57,822 nucleotides of DNA from Candidatus Cryosericum terrychapinii (GCF_003570925.1 NZ_QXIS01000035.1:1-57822); one strand, 5' to 3'. Positions 1-9,582 are shown, counted from the first letter of the stretch. Program-made: numbers and translations. Notes: generated by a model not told the origin, from the letters alone.

Positions 1-762
1 CCCATCCAGATCCACAGCCACTACACGACCGGGCTGGCTGGACAGTCGTACCTCAAGGGGATCGAGGCGGGCGCCGACATAGTCGACTGCGCCATCTCGC
101 CCTTCGCGATGGCGACTTCCCAGCCTTGTACGGAGACGATGGTAGCCGCGCTCAAGGGTACACCGTATGACACGGGTATCGACCTCGAAGCTCTGAACGC
201 AGTGGCGCAGTTCTTCATCCCAGTCCGCGAGAAGGCACTGGAATCGGGTCTGCTGGACGCCAAAGTGATGGGGGTCGACGTGAACGCGCTCATCTACCAG
301 CTGCCCGGCGGCATGATCTCCAATATGGTCAGCCAGCTCAAGCAAGCCAACATGCTCGACCGGTACCAGGAGGTCCTCAAGGAGGTGCCGCAGGTGCGTG
401 CGGATCTGGGCTACCCGCCCCTCGTCACCCCTACCTCACAGATCGTCGGAACGCAGGCCGTGTTCAACGTGATGATGGGCCGATACGTGCAGTGCACCAA
501 GGAGACCAAGGCACTCGTCAAGGGCGAGTATGGCCGTGCGTCGGTGCCGATCTCCGACGAAATCAAGCAGCTGATCATTGGTGACGAACCGACCATCAAC
601 TGCCGTCCTGCAGACCTGATTGAACCCCAGATGGCCAAGTTCCGCGAAGAGATCAAGGAATATACCCAGCAGGAGGAAGACGTCCTGTCGTATGCCATCT
701 TCCCTCAGGTGGCCCTCGACTTCTTCAAGTGGCGCAAGGAACAGCAGGAGAACAAAGTTTGA
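1..762 (+). CDS. oadA: Oxaloacetate decarboxylase alpha / pyruvate carboxylase subunit B, 3' part
   Basis: Partial gene open at the left edge; 253 codons are visible in frame 1. The visible part starts in the end of the HMGL-like carboxyltransferase barrel, with the metal-ligand motif HSHYTTGLAG (residues 5-14), and then runs through the conserved carboxylase domain (PYC_OADA), with VNALIYQLPGGMISNM and PTSQIVGTQAV. Members move a carboxyl group between biotin and pyruvate/oxaloacetate. The protein ends at FFKWRKEQQENKV with no biotinyl (MKM) domain, so the biotin carrier is expected to be a separate subunit, as in several anaerobes. No partner gene is in the window. Whether it works as a Na+-pumping decarboxylase, methylmalonyl-CoA-type enzyme or pyruvate carboxylase cannot be decided here. 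Family assignment is firm. Confidence 0.9.
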   Translation, partial: PIQIHSHYTTGLAGQSYLKGIEAGADIVDCAISPFAMATSQPCTETMVAALKGTPYDTGIDLEALNAVAQFFIPVREKALESGLLDAKVMGVDVNALIYQLPGGMISNMVSQLKQANMLDRYQEVLKEVPQVRADLGYPPLVTPTSQIVGTQAVFNVMMGRYVQCTKETKALVKGEYGRASVPISDEIKQLIIGDEPTINCRPADLIEPQMAKFREEIKEYTQQEEDVLSYAIFPQVALDFFKWRKEQQENKV

Positions 763-1192
763 TCGACCGTTTTCTGTCCCGCAAGCTGTCGGGCGTCTTC
801 GTGAGAAGGCCCCTTTTCACATCCTGGGCGCGTCCACGGAGGGTGCTCGTCACCTTCATTATTCGCCACAAGAACGCGCTGCCGCATCAAGGTGTCCGAA
901 TGATTGCCGACACAATTCGTTTGGCGCCCAACCCCATCGCTCCTTGCTTGACAAAAAAAACCGTTTGTGTAATGTTGAAATAGTTGTTGACGTGTTTTTC
1001 CATGCATCGTGGCGCAACAAGAAGGTGCGCTATGTGTGTAGGTCTGGGGACGCATCTTTCTAATTGGTAACCGTGACTGAGTGAATGAGTCCAATGAATG
1101 CGATAACTGCTTGCGAAGAAGGAGGTGCTAGCCAACCACCGTTCCACCTGAAATTGTTTACAGCACCTACTCTGTTAAGGGAGGAGAATTAC
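763..1192. other. 430-bp intergenic region between oadA and the SLH binding-protein gene
   Basis: No credible gene is seen. The region contains a good promoter candidate (948-975) and a long leader before the next gene. An AAGGAGG-like stretch near 1119-1126 is followed at once by GTG and eight sense codons before a stop. This could be a very short leader peptide but has no proper spacing, so it is not called. The longer in-frame start at 1085 is discounted because the strong GGGAGGAG site and signal peptide belong to the ATG at 1193. Confidence 0.5.
948..975 (+). promoter_or_regulatory. Probable sigma-70-type promoter for the first ABC operon
   Basis: TTGACA (948-953) is followed after 16 bp by TAATGT (970-975), with a TG just upstream of the -10. 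The leader to the ATG at 1193 is a little over 200 nt. Seen by pattern only. Confidence 0.5.
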
Positions 1193-3415
1193 ATGAGGAG
1201 ATTCCTGTCTATTGTTCTTGCAGTCGTTATGCTGCTTGCCGTCTGTTCCCCAGTACTGACCGCGAACGCCGCTGGCTTCAAGGACGTTGCAGCGTCATAT
1301 TGGGCCTATGACCAGATCACCGCGCTGGCCGCCAAGAAGGTCATCATTGGGTATGCCGATGGCACGTTCAAGCCTGAGGGCCTGGTGACTCGTGAAGAGT
1401 TCGCCAAGATGATCGTTGTCGCCAAGGGTCTTGCCTTGGTGAAACCCTCTAGGCCCACGTTCACCGATGTTGCAGCGTCCCGCTGGTCATTCGGCTATGT
1501 CGAGGCAGCTGCCAAGGCTGGGTATATCAAAGGTTATCCAGGTGGAACATTTAAACCTGCAAGCTCTATTACCAGGCAGGAGCTTGCTGTTCTTGGTGTG
1601 AGAGTTGTTGGGAAAGAGAGTCAAGCCTTGAATTTGAACAAAACTCTAGAACAGCCTATGGCAATGGCTAATGATGAGCAAAAAGTTGCAACATGGGCAT
1701 ATGGCGCTGTAACTATAGCTTATAGCCCAGAAGTTCAAATGATGAACTACAGGAAAGGAAGATTGATAGCACCGCTTGTTAGTGCTACTCGTGCTGAATG
1801 TGCAAATAGTATATATATGATGGTTGTTCCTCCAAAAAACACGCCGGTGTTGACTTTTGCAGAATCTCAGGAACCTGCTGATCTTGCGGGCCAAGAGTTT
1901 GCAAATTTTGCAGTAAGCGTTGATACTGCAGATCTTATTTACGATGGCTTAATTGGATTAGATGAAAGTCCTTCAGTTTATTATCCAAGAATGGCGAGAG
2001 AAGTCCCCTCACAGGCAAATGGTCTTTGGAAAATTAATGATGTAAATGGAAAAGAAACAATGACCGTCACTTATAGGCTCAGGAAGGGCCTTAAATGGTC
2101 TGATGGGCAACCGTTTACCTCAAAGGATTTGGAATTTGCATGGGAAGTGAGAAAGAATCCTGATGTCCCTATTGTCGATAACACTATGGACTTAAAGATA
2201 GAGAAAGTTGAAACCCCAGATGCCTATACGGTTATTTATTACTTCAACGTAGCCGATTTATTGGGATTCACATATGGTTCTACACTGTATCCTGAGCATC
2301 TACTTCGTGCAAAGTTTGAAGCAAACCCTGGAGAATTGGCAAATGACTCTTATTGGGATAATCCAGTGGGAACTGGGCCCTATAAACTTACAAAATGGGT
2401 AAAAGGTGAAAGACTTGAGTTCGGAATAAACACCAATTGGTTCTACGGTGAGCCTGTTTCAAAGACCGTTATTCAGTATGCAATTCCAAATACTAATACA
2501 ATTATGGCCAACTTGCTTGCAAAAAAGGTAGATATTGCTGTCAATACAGGTTCTACAGCCCAACAAGCTAACATGATACGGGACAAAATGAAGGGTAGTG
2601 TAAATGTGATATTTGTTCCATCAACGTATCGTGAACACATATGTCTGAATACCGAGGACCCAATTCTGTCTGATGTAAGAGTAAGAAGAGCCTTGGCTTA
2701 TGCTACAGATAGAGATGAAATTAGTAAAGTTGTTTATCAGGGAACTTACACTCCCTCTTATGACTGGTTTGATAACCTGTCAGTTTGGGATCCATCGTTG
2801 GTGACAATGTATCCGTATAGTGTTTCTAAAGCAAATGCATTGTTGGATGAAGCAGGATGGATATTGGGAGCGGACGGCTATAGATACAAGGATGGAAAAA
2901 AGCTTGAAATCCAGATTACAATTTCTCCAGAAAAGCCAGCAAGAGCATCAACGGTTGAAGTGTTGATAAAACAGTGGAAACAAGTAGGTGTATCAATTAC
3001 AACGAAATCAATTTCCTGGAGTGTTGCAATGACCGAGACGGTTCCTATGGGGGACTTCCAAGCTACAGTCTATGCTTGGGGAGGAGGTTCACCATTTGAT
3101 TTAACCGCAGCATCAGATCAGATATGGACCACTGAAATGATTCCAACAGCAGAAAACGACTATAATACAAGCAACAATGCTAGATGGAGCAATGCTGATT
3201 TTGATAAAGCAATTACGGCTGCGAATAATAGTGCAAACATGGCGACAGTGATTCCGAATTTGAAAGCTGCAATGAAGATTTGGACAGACCAGGAGCCTTC
3301 TATTTTCTTGCTTAACTGGGTAGATCATACTTATGTAGGTGCCAATGTAAAGTCATACAAACCATATCCTTTTAAGACTTGGACAGATGATTTTCCGTTT
3401 ACCTATAAACAATAG
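1193..3415 (+). CDS. SLH-domain-fused extracellular solute-binding protein, family 5 (Opp/Dpp type)
   Basis: 740 residues. The start at 1193 is preceded by GGGAGGAG at the right distance and begins a clear signal peptide (MRRFLSIVLAVVMLLAVC..., cut after NAA); there is no lipobox. Two S-layer homology domains follow (about residues 26-80 and 85-140; YADGTFKPEGLVTREE and YPGGTFKPASSITRQE), with a degenerate third near 165-215. A family-5 binding domain then spans residues about 235-740 (WSDGQPFTSKDLEFAWE; DVRVRRALAYATDRDEI). SLH domains usually bind cell-wall or envelope polymers, so this binding protein is probably tethered by SLH rather than by lipid. It leads the operon with permeases and ATPases. 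Substrate is unknown: peptides or oligosaccharides are both possible. The DNA turns abruptly A+T-rich inside the second SLH domain (about 1535-1560). Confidence 0.9.
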   Translation: MRRFLSIVLAVVMLLAVCSPVLTANAAGFKDVAASYWAYDQITALAAKKVIIGYADGTFKPEGLVTREEFAKMIVVAKGLALVKPSRPTFTDVAASRWSFGYVEAAAKAGYIKGYPGGTFKPASSITRQELAVLGVRVVGKESQALNLNKTLEQPMAMANDEQKVATWAYGAVTIAYSPEVQMMNYRKGRLIAPLVSATRAECANSIYMMVVPPKNTPVLTFAESQEPADLAGQEFANFAVSVDTADLIYDGLIGLDESPSVYYPRMAREVPSQANGLWKINDVNGKETMTVTYRLRKGLKWSDGQPFTSKDLEFAWEVRKNPDVPIVDNTMDLKIEKVETPDAYTVIYYFNVADLLGFTYGSTLYPEHLLRAKFEANPGELANDSYWDNPVGTGPYKLTKWVKGERLEFGINTNWFYGEPVSKTVIQYAIPNTNTIMANLLAKKVDIAVNTGSTAQQANMIRDKMKGSVNVIFVPSTYREHICLNTEDPILSDVRVRRALAYATDRDEISKVVYQGTYTPSYDWFDNLSVWDPSLVTMYPYSVSKANALLDEAGWILGADGYRYKDGKKLEIQITISPEKPARASTVEVLIKQWKQVGVSITTKSISWSVAMTETVPMGDFQATVYAWGGGSPFDLTAASDQIWTTEMIPTAENDYNTSNNARWSNADFDKAITAANNSANMATVIPNLKAAMKIWTDQEPSIFLLNWVDHTYVGANVKSYKPYPFKTWTDDFPFTYKQ

Positions 3416-3444
3416 CAGGGACTAAAGAAAAGATTGTTTTGTAT

Positions 3445-3476
3445 GCCAGCAGGCCATGAGCCTGCTGGCAGTTTTT
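3445..3476 (+). terminator. Hairpin with T run between binding-protein and permease genes
   Basis: A perfect 10-bp stem GCCAGCAGGC / GCCTGCTGGC with a 5-nt loop is followed by AGTTTTT. It lies inside the operon, 25 nt before the next start, so it probably acts as a partial terminator that keeps binding-protein mRNA above permease mRNA. Confidence 0.8.
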
Positions 3477-3500
3477 AACCTTTTCATAACGGAGGATCAA

Positions 3501-4469
3501 GTGCGGAACTATATAATTAGAAGGCTGCTGCAATTAGTACCACTCTTGTTGATAATTTCCTTCTTCATCTTTATCACTCTTTCTCTAACCGGGAACAGCT
3601 TGAGGTCACTTCTTACTTCTAATCCAAGAATTACGGCTGAAACAATTACGAAATTAGAGAGAATCTATGGGATGGATAAGCCTTTGTTAGTAAGATTTGT
3701 TTATTGGTTCAAAGCCTTTTTTACGGGAGAGTGGGGATATTCAAGGGAATACCATGACGCTGTTTTGGTGCTTATCAAGGCAAGAATGCCTGTCACTCTA
3801 GCGCTAATGGGACTTTCATTCTTGATCTCAGTAGCTATAGCTATACCAATTGGCATATATTCAGCACTGAAGCAATATTCTTTGCTTGATTACGCTGCAA
3901 CTGCTCTCGCTTTTTTTGGAATGGCAATGCCTGTTTTCTGGTTCGGACTAATGCTAATGCTTTTGTTTGGCGTTAAGCTCGGGTGGTTGCCTCTTGGTGG
4001 GTATTCTTCACAAGGAATGGACACAGCCAATTTTCTTATGAGGTTCTTGGACCATCTTAAATATCTCATTATGCCTGCAATAGTCTTAGGTTTACAGGAG
4101 ATGGCATCTTGGACGCGATATACGAGATCGTCTATGCTAGAAGTTCTCAGGATGGATTATGTTAGGACAGCGCGAGCCAAGGGCTTGTCCGAAAGAACAG
4201 TAATATACAAGCATGCATTAAGAAATGCTTTAATCCCTATTATAACGCTTCTTATGTTGGCCATTCCGGGACTATTTGGAGGCGCTGTTCTAACAGAGAC
4301 GGTCTTTTCAATATCTGGTATTGGAAGGTTGCTATACACCGCAATAACAACATCTGACACATTTTTGTCTATGGGTACTTTAATGGTGCTTGCTATCCTT
4401 GTTGTGATTTTTAATTTTGCCGCAGATTTGCTTTATGCTATAGCAGATCCACGAATAAAGTATAGTTAA
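3501..4469 (+). CDS. ABC transporter permease, DppB/OppB type
   Basis: 322 residues. The start is taken as GTG at 3501 because GGAGGA lies 5 nt upstream and the protein then begins MRNYIIRRLLQLVPLLLI, typical of DppB; an earlier ATG at 3456 would run through the terminator hairpin. About six membrane segments are visible. The inner-membrane-component signature that contacts the ATPase is present (YVRTARAKGLSERTVIYKHA), as is the family ending (ADLLYAIADPRIKYS). It forms the membrane channel with the following permease. The gene is visibly A+T-rich, unlike the ATPase genes downstream. Confidence 0.93.
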   Translation: MRNYIIRRLLQLVPLLLIISFFIFITLSLTGNSLRSLLTSNPRITAETITKLERIYGMDKPLLVRFVYWFKAFFTGEWGYSREYHDAVLVLIKARMPVTLALMGLSFLISVAIAIPIGIYSALKQYSLLDYAATALAFFGMAMPVFWFGLMLMLLFGVKLGWLPLGGYSSQGMDTANFLMRFLDHLKYLIMPAIVLGLQEMASWTRYTRSSMLEVLRMDYVRTARAKGLSERTVIYKHALRNALIPIITLLMLAIPGLFGGAVLTETVFSISGIGRLLYTAITTSDTFLSMGTLMVLAILVVIFNFAADLLYAIADPRIKYS

Positions 4470-4478
4470 GGGTGGCTT

Positions 4479-5363
4479 ATGAGTCCATTTGAAACTGAGG
4501 TTCAACTTGCAGGATCGGGGCCGGAGAGCTATTTCTCAATGGTCATTAGAAGACTTCTAAAGCATAAATTGGCAGTTATTTCACTGGGAATTCTTATTTC
4601 TATTTTGATTTTTTGTTTTGTTGTTCCCTTGTTTTTCAAGTACGAGCCTACTTACAGTGATTTTTCCTATCTATATGGTTCTCCAAATTCTCGATATTTG
4701 TTTGGTACTGATAATTTGGGTCACGATACTTTCACAAGATTAATGTATGGGGGGAGAATCTCTTTGATTGTCGGTTTTTCAGCTGCTATTCTTCCTATTA
4801 TATTTGGAATTATAGTTGGAGCATTTGCCGGATATTATGGAGGGGTACTTGATAACATTCTGATGAGAATTACAGATGCTTTTCTCTCTGTTCCTTCTTT
4901 TCCAATTTATATGGCTCTTGCAAAAGTAATGGGGCAGGGAGTTATTAATATCATTCTGGTTTTTTCCTTTTTAGGATGGATGGTAGATGCAAGGCTAGTC
5001 AGAGGAATGTTTCTATCTTTGAAGGAGAACGAATATGCTGAGGCAGCTAAAGCTATAGGCGTAAGCAATCTGAGGATTATGTTCAGGCATCTTTTGCCAA
5101 ATGCAATGGCTCCCATCTTAGTTTCTGTTACGTTAACTGTCGGAGGAGCTATCTTATCTGAAGCCGGTTTGAGTTTCCTTGGATTAGGTGTTCCATCTTC
5201 TACACCTACATGGGGCAACATGCTCACTAATGCTCAGCAGGACATTTTCATTGCGCCTCGTTTGGTCATCTGGCCAGGTATAATGATATTTATAACGGTC
5301 CTTAGCTTCAATTTCCTTGGAGACGGTCTTCGTGATGCAATGGATCCAAGGCTGAAGCTCTAG
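4479..5363 (+). CDS. ABC transporter permease, DppC/OppC type
   Basis: 294 residues. An N-terminal OppC_N segment with the first membrane helix (LAVISLGILISILIFCFVVP) is followed by YLFGTDNLGHDTFTRLMYGG, a hallmark of DppC proteins. The EAA loop (EYAEAAKAIGVSNLRIMFRH) and the ending NFLGDGLRDAMDPRLKL are typical. The start ATG at 4479 has GGGTGG upstream and lies 9 nt after the dppB-like gene. Second half of the permease pair. It shares the A+T-rich composition of its upstream neighbours; composition returns to the window norm right after its stop. Confidence 0.93.
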   Translation: MSPFETEVQLAGSGPESYFSMVIRRLLKHKLAVISLGILISILIFCFVVPLFFKYEPTYSDFSYLYGSPNSRYLFGTDNLGHDTFTRLMYGGRISLIVGFSAAILPIIFGIIVGAFAGYYGGVLDNILMRITDAFLSVPSFPIYMALAKVMGQGVINIILVFSFLGWMVDARLVRGMFLSLKENEYAEAAKAIGVSNLRIMFRHLLPNAMAPILVSVTLTVGGAILSEAGLSFLGLGVPSSTPTWGNMLTNAQQDIFIAPRLVIWPGIMIFITVLSFNFLGDGLRDAMDPRLKL

Positions 5364-5372
5364 GGGGGAGAC

Positions 5373-6359
5373 ATGGACAACCGAGAGGTACTTGTTGATA
5401 TCAAGAACCTGCGCACGTTCTTCTATACGGAGGACGGCGTAGTTCCGGCCGTGGACGGCATTGATCTGACGATTCACCAGGGAGAGGTTGTAGGTTTGGT
5501 GGGCGAGTCTGGTTGCGGAAAATCCGTTACAGCCCTCTCGATCATGCGCCTCATTCCTAATCCTCCTGGAAAGATCATCGGAGGCCAGATCTTCTTCCAC
5601 GGGGAAGACCTTCTCAAGAAGAACGAAGAAGAGATACGCTTGATACGTGGTGACAAGATCTCCATGATCTTCCAGGAACCCATGACATCGCTCAACCCTG
5701 TCTACACAATTGGTGATCAGATCAGTGAAGCCATTACCCTCCATCAGAAGATCCATGCCACCGAGGCGAAGAAGCGTACCATCGAGATGCTTCACCTGGT
5801 CGGTATCCCCGAGCCGGAGCAGCGCTTCAGCCAGTACCCTCACGAGATGAGCGGCGGCATGCGGCAGAGAGTCATGATCGCCATGGCACTGTCCTCGAAC
5901 CCTGAGCTCCTGATCTCTGATGAAGCTACGACGGCGCTCGACGTCACGATCCAGGCTCAGATTCTTGACCTGATGCGCGGACTTCAGAAAAAGCTGGGCA
6001 TGGCCATTCTCATCATTACCCATAACCTTGCCGTCGTCGCGGAAATGGCAGACACCATTAACATTGCCTATGCCGGCAAGATTGTCGAGAGTGCTTCTGC
6101 CAGAGAGGTTTTCAAGTCTCCACGTCATCCGTACACGTACGGTCTGTTGAAGTCTATTCCGAAATTCACCGAGAAGAGGACCAACGAGCCATTGCCCGCT
6201 ATTGAGGGCATGGTCCCCTCCCCATACCACATGCCCAAGGGTTGCCGTTTCAACCCGCGCTGCCCATTTGCTACGGAGAAGTGCAGAGAGGAAGAGCCGG
6301 AGATTCTCGAGCTTACCCCCGGTCATCTAGTACGCTGCTTCCATCCCATCGAGCCATAG
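5373..6359 (+). CDS. ABC transporter ATP-binding protein, DppD/OppD type
   Basis: 328 residues. Complete nucleotide-binding domain: Walker [11 protein letters not shown]-loop [12 protein letters not shown], signature MSGGMRQR, Walker [13 protein letters not shown] and switch histidine in IITHNLAVV. The C-terminal oligopeptide/dipeptide transporter region carries the cysteine cluster ([14 protein letters not shown]), which in the family can hold an iron-sulfur cluster. GGGGGGAG lies just upstream of the ATG. It energises import with the next gene. DNA composition is G+C-richer than the permeases 10 nt upstream, marking a compositional boundary. Confidence 0.94.
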   Translation: MDNREVLVDIKNLRTFFYTEDGVVPAVDGIDLTIHQGEVVGLVGESGCGKSVTALSIMRLIPNPPGKIIGGQIFFHGEDLLKKNEEEIRLIRGDKISMIFQEPMTSLNPVYTIGDQISEAITLHQKIHATEAKKRTIEMLHLVGIPEPEQRFSQYPHEMSGGMRQRVMIAMALSSNPELLISDEATTALDVTIQAQILDLMRGLQKKLGMAILIITHNLAVVAEMADTINIAYAGKIVESASAREVFKSPRHPYTYGLLKSIPKFTEKRTNEPLPAIEGMVPSPYHMPKGCRFNPRCPFATEKCREEEPEILELTPGHLVRCFHPIEP

Positions 6360-6372
6360 GTAGAGAGGAGAA

Positions 6373-7353
6373 ATGACCATGGCAACCAGACTCGTAGAAG
6401 TCCAGAAACTCAAGAAGTGGTTCCCCATCAAGGGAGGAGTCTTCTCTACGACCGTGGCCTCAGTCAGGGCTGTGGACGAGGTGAGTTTCTTCATCGATCA
6501 GGGCGAGACCTTGAGCTTGGTGGGAGAATCCGGATCAGGCAAGACGACCACCGGACGCACCATGCTGAAGCTCTTGCAACCCACTAGTGGAAAGATCATC
6601 TACAAAGGGAAGGATATCTCCAAGCTTACTCCGAACCAGATGCGGCCCCTCCGTCGGAACATGCAGATCATGTTCCAGGACCCGTATGGTTCACTCAACC
6701 CACGTATGCCTGTGGGTGATATCATTCGGGAACCTCTGGATGTACATAGCATCGGCACCCGCAAGGAACGCCAACAGGCCGTTGCCACGATGATGGAGAC
6801 TGTGGGCTTGCGCCCCGAGTACGAGAGGCGCTATCCTCATGAGTTCTCCGGTGGTCAGCGTCAGCGTATCGGGGTTGCCCGTGCGATTATTATCAATCCA
6901 GAACTGCTTGTCTTGGATGAGCCCATCTCGGCCTTGGACGTGTCGATTCAGTCGCAGATCATCAACTTGCTCCAGGAGCTTCAGCAAAGGCTGAACCTGA
7001 CGTATCTCTTCATTGCTCATGACCTTGCCGTCGTGCGCCACATGTCTGACCGCGTTGCGGTCATGTACCTTGGCAAGATCGTCGAGACTGCAGACAACGA
7101 TGAGCTGTTCGACCACCCGTTTCACCCGTACACACAGGCTCTGCTCTCGGCAGTGCCTGTTCCTGACCCTGACGTCAAACGAGAGCGGATTATCCTTCAG
7201 GGGGATGTCCCTTCACCGATAAACCCTCCGTCCGGCTGCCACTTCCGCACGCGGTGTCCCTACGCGATGCCCATCTGCAAAGAGCAGGAGCCCGCGATGA
7301 TCGAAGTTGCGCCCGGACATACCGTCGCCTGTCATTTGCTGACCAGGAAGTAG
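6373..7353 (+). CDS. ABC transporter ATP-binding protein, DppF/OppF type
   Basis: 326 residues. Walker A GESGSGKTT, Q-loop MFQDPYGSLNPR, signature FSGGQRQR, Walker B LLVLDEPISALD and the switch histidine (AHDLAVV) are all intact. The C-terminal region has the cysteine cluster CHFRTRCPYAMPIC. Start: ATG 6373 after GAGAGGAGAA; a second in-frame ATG two codons on (6379) is also possible. Last gene of the five-gene operon, followed by a hairpin terminator. Partner of the preceding ATPase in a heterodimeric motor. Confidence 0.94.
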   Translation: MTMATRLVEVQKLKKWFPIKGGVFSTTVASVRAVDEVSFFIDQGETLSLVGESGSGKTTTGRTMLKLLQPTSGKIIYKGKDISKLTPNQMRPLRRNMQIMFQDPYGSLNPRMPVGDIIREPLDVHSIGTRKERQQAVATMMETVGLRPEYERRYPHEFSGGQRQRIGVARAIIINPELLVLDEPISALDVSIQSQIINLLQELQQRLNLTYLFIAHDLAVVRHMSDRVAVMYLGKIVETADNDELFDHPFHPYTQALLSAVPVPDPDVKRERIILQGDVPSPINPPSGCHFRTRCPYAMPICKEQEPAMIEVAPGHTVACHLLTRK

Positions 7354-7381
7354 AAAACATCAGAGCAGGTTTGAAACAAGT

Positions 7382-7418
7382 TGCCGGTTCCTTTGGCCAA
7401 GAGGGACCGGCAGCCTTT
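7382..7418 (+). terminator. Terminator of the first ABC operon
   Basis: TGCCGGTTCC pairs with GGGACCGGCA (one G-T pair) around an 11-nt loop, followed by GCCTTTATT. It lies about 30 nt after the last ATPase stop. Confidence 0.65.
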
Positions 7419-7484
7419 ATTGCATACCCTTGGGTGGTGCTCACGCCGCTCAGGCGGAATGCATTTCGGAGTAGGAGGTCCCTT

Positions 7485-8225
7485 ATGGAAGAGGAACATC
7501 CGGACAAGACGCAGCCAAACTTGTGGCAGAGTATGAATGGCTCATATGGAGACATGCCCACCGGATACCGTCCCTGTCCTTTCTGCCATGTCGTCATTCC
7601 ATGGGAGTCCGAACGATGCCCGTCTTGCGGGTGCGTGCTCGTCGAACACGTGGGCTCCAGTTCCTCGAAGACGCCTTCATCTATCCCGCGACCAGCGCAG
7701 CTGACCTCGTGGTGGCCGGCCGGCGCACGTCCGGTGCTGGTGTGCGTCCGAAACGCCGTCGTGCGCGCCGGGCAGCGTTCCTGGACGAGAGTGCGCTCCA
7801 CTCCGCGGGATTCGTGGTCGACGACGAGCCGGGGCACCTCGTGGTCTGCGTTCCAGCCGGCCCGGTTCCCTGCGCGCTCATGGTGGCAGGGTTCCATCCC
7901 CACACCCACGGAGCAGGAGCGCCAAATCTTGTTCATCGCCTCCGCTCTGATGGTCGTGCTGTTCGTCGTCGCGCTCCTCATCAGGTAACTGGCGGACTTC
8001 TGGATCCTGTCAGAGAAGACACATAGCATCGTCCTCATGTATGGGACAGCCGCCAGCGAGATCTCGGTCGAAAACACACCGCTGTTCGAGGACGTCGGAG
8101 GAGACAACGTCCACCTTGACCTGGTGGATGACGCAGGCCACATGGTCGTTCAAGGCGACGGTAGCGGTCCGAAGGACCAGTCGTACCGTACTGCCATCCC
8201 GACGTTCCTCGCCGGCGTGCACTGA
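7485..8225 (+). pseudogene. Decayed zinc-ribbon membrane protein gene (frame breaks and an in-frame stop)
   Basis: ATG 7485 has GGAGG upstream and starts a zinc ribbon (CPFC about residues 29-32, CPSC about residues 44-47). The same frame ends in a hydrophobic helix (ILFIASALMVVLFVVALLIR) with a stop at 7986-7988. The middle (about 7655-7925) reads as an odd W/S/R-rich stretch in this frame. The frame two bases on reads like ordinary protein there (LQFLEDAFIYPATSAADLVV, then FVVDDEPGHLVVCVPAGPVP) and has more natural base use by codon position. Past the stop, the first frame stays open again to 8225 (ISVENTPLFEDVGGDNVHLD). The simplest reading is one gene with two compensating frame shifts and a nonsense codon. 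Sequencing error is possible. If intact as written it would be a 167-residue zinc-ribbon/TM protein. Function unknown. Confidence 0.45.
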
Positions 8226-8249
8226 GGTCAGACAGGTTCGGGTGTCCCC

Positions 8250-8313
8250 TATTGCCTCACAGATAGACCTACTCGAACGGGGAGTTGTTGCCTCACATCA
8301 GAATGTACTCGAA
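8250..8313. repeat. Left IS end: two tandem TTGCCTCA-N10-TACTCGAA units
   Basis: Unit 1: TTGCCTCA 8252-8259 and TACTCGAA 8270-8277. Unit 2: TTGCCTCA 8288-8295 and TACTCGAA 8306-8313. Both have a 10-nt gap, and the units are 36 bp apart. Likely transposase-binding sites. Confidence 0.8.
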
Positions 8314-8393
8314 ACCGTGTGAAGTTGCCAGTCCCTAGCTTTCCTCGGAATGATGTGGAGTTGGTCTTGTTTCCTGGTGAGGACAAGCTCCCG

Positions 8394-9522
8394 CTAATGC
8401 CGTTCATCCTCAAGGAACGTATCATGGAAAGCGACGGGATCAAGATGCTGGTACTGAGCCCTGAGTGCCTCCTTTGCTTCCTTGGTGATACAGGGGGACA
8501 CCAAGACACGCTCATACGGAGAGCAGGGTGCATCATATGAGCGGGTGACCTTGGCTCCCTGTCGTGTCTTGTGGGTGAGCTGCATCACCGGCAGGAAGAA
8601 GTTGGTGAACAGGCGAAGAGACTGGCAGATCTTGTTCATGAGCCCGACTTCCTTTTCGGTGTCATACCGGAGATACCAGACCGTCTTGCGGACGATGCTC
8701 CAGTTCTTCTGCTCCACGAAGCAGTTGTCGTTCTTCCTGTACGGACGTGACCGTGCCTTGGTGATGTGCTGCTGATGACAGGTGTGGATCAGGTGGCCGT
8801 TCATGAACTCGCTTCCGTTATCCGAATGGATGCCCAGGAGCGGGAACGGGAGGTCGCCGCGAATGCCTCTCAGTGTAGCAAAGACATACTCCTGACTCTT
8901 GTTCCGCACGGCCCTGGTCTCGGTCCACCCCGTGACGACGTCGGTGACGTCCAGGGTGCAGGCATATTCTCCCCCGGCTACACTGCCTTCATGGGTCACC
9001 AGGTCCACGGCGACGAACCCTGGCTGGGGAGGGTCCCACTTAGCAGCAGTCTTGACAAGGACCTGCCGCAGGAGGAGCATGCCGGGACGAGGGTGCGGGT
9101 GTTCCCAGGGTCCCTCCTTGGTGCGCACGTCCTGGAGCAGCCGGTCACAGGTGGCCGGAATCATGTGGAGGAGGAGATCACGAAGAGCAGGAGCGAGGTC
9201 AAGCTGTCCCTGGGTCAGGGGAGGGGATGATGCGCCGCAGGAACGGGACCAGACGCTTGCCACAGAGTCTGTCCGATGGATGCCAGAACTCGGTGAGCGC
9301 AGGGAGGACCGCCGCCATGGTGACGGATGCCCGAGGGTGATGCACGGGACCTGTTCCCTGCGTTGCCCTCGCTCGCAGGGTGCTGCGTGCGTACGAACGG
9401 TTGAGATGCGTCAGGTCCACGAACCCATTCAGGATCCTCGACTTCTCGTGCGGGGGCGTATGGAGATATTGTCCTCGCAGTTCCTTCATGACGGCTTGTC
9501 GTTGCTTCACCGTTAACCCCAT
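8394..9522 (-). pseudogene. IS transposase, interrupted by a frameshift
   Basis: The first reading frame (9522 down to 9199) gives an N-terminal helix-turn-helix part (MGLTVKQRQAVMKELRGQYL). A second frame (continuing to 8394) gives the rve-type catalytic core: first Asp in GFVAVDLVTHEG, second in GIHSDNGSEFMN, Glu in NDNCFVEQKN. The two join naturally if one base is skipped near 9222 (minus strand ATC ATC CCC T CCC CTG ACC), giving ...RRIIP-PLTQGQLDL... The rebuilt protein is about 375 residues, normal for such transposases. The join is either a programmed +1 frameshift or, more simply, an inactivating deletion or insertion. The catalytic triad itself is intact. Confidence 0.75.
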
Positions 9523-9582
9523 CTCCTCACCTCTCCTCTCCTCTGTTCACCCTCTTCCATGGTTCCTCCTCAGTCAAGTGTG

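Noticed and set aside
1085-1192. Earlier ATG for the SLH binding protein
   Set aside because: It would put 36 polar residues before the signal peptide; the ATG at 1193 has the ribosome site.
3456-3500. Earlier ATG for the first permease
   Set aside because: It begins inside the terminator hairpin and lacks a ribosome site; GTG 3501 has GGAGGA.
5184-6326. Long minus-strand open frame (380 codons) opposite the DppD-type ATPase gene
   Set aside because: It lies fully antisense to a clear ABC ATPase, has no family pattern or ribosome site, and is a by-product of codon bias.
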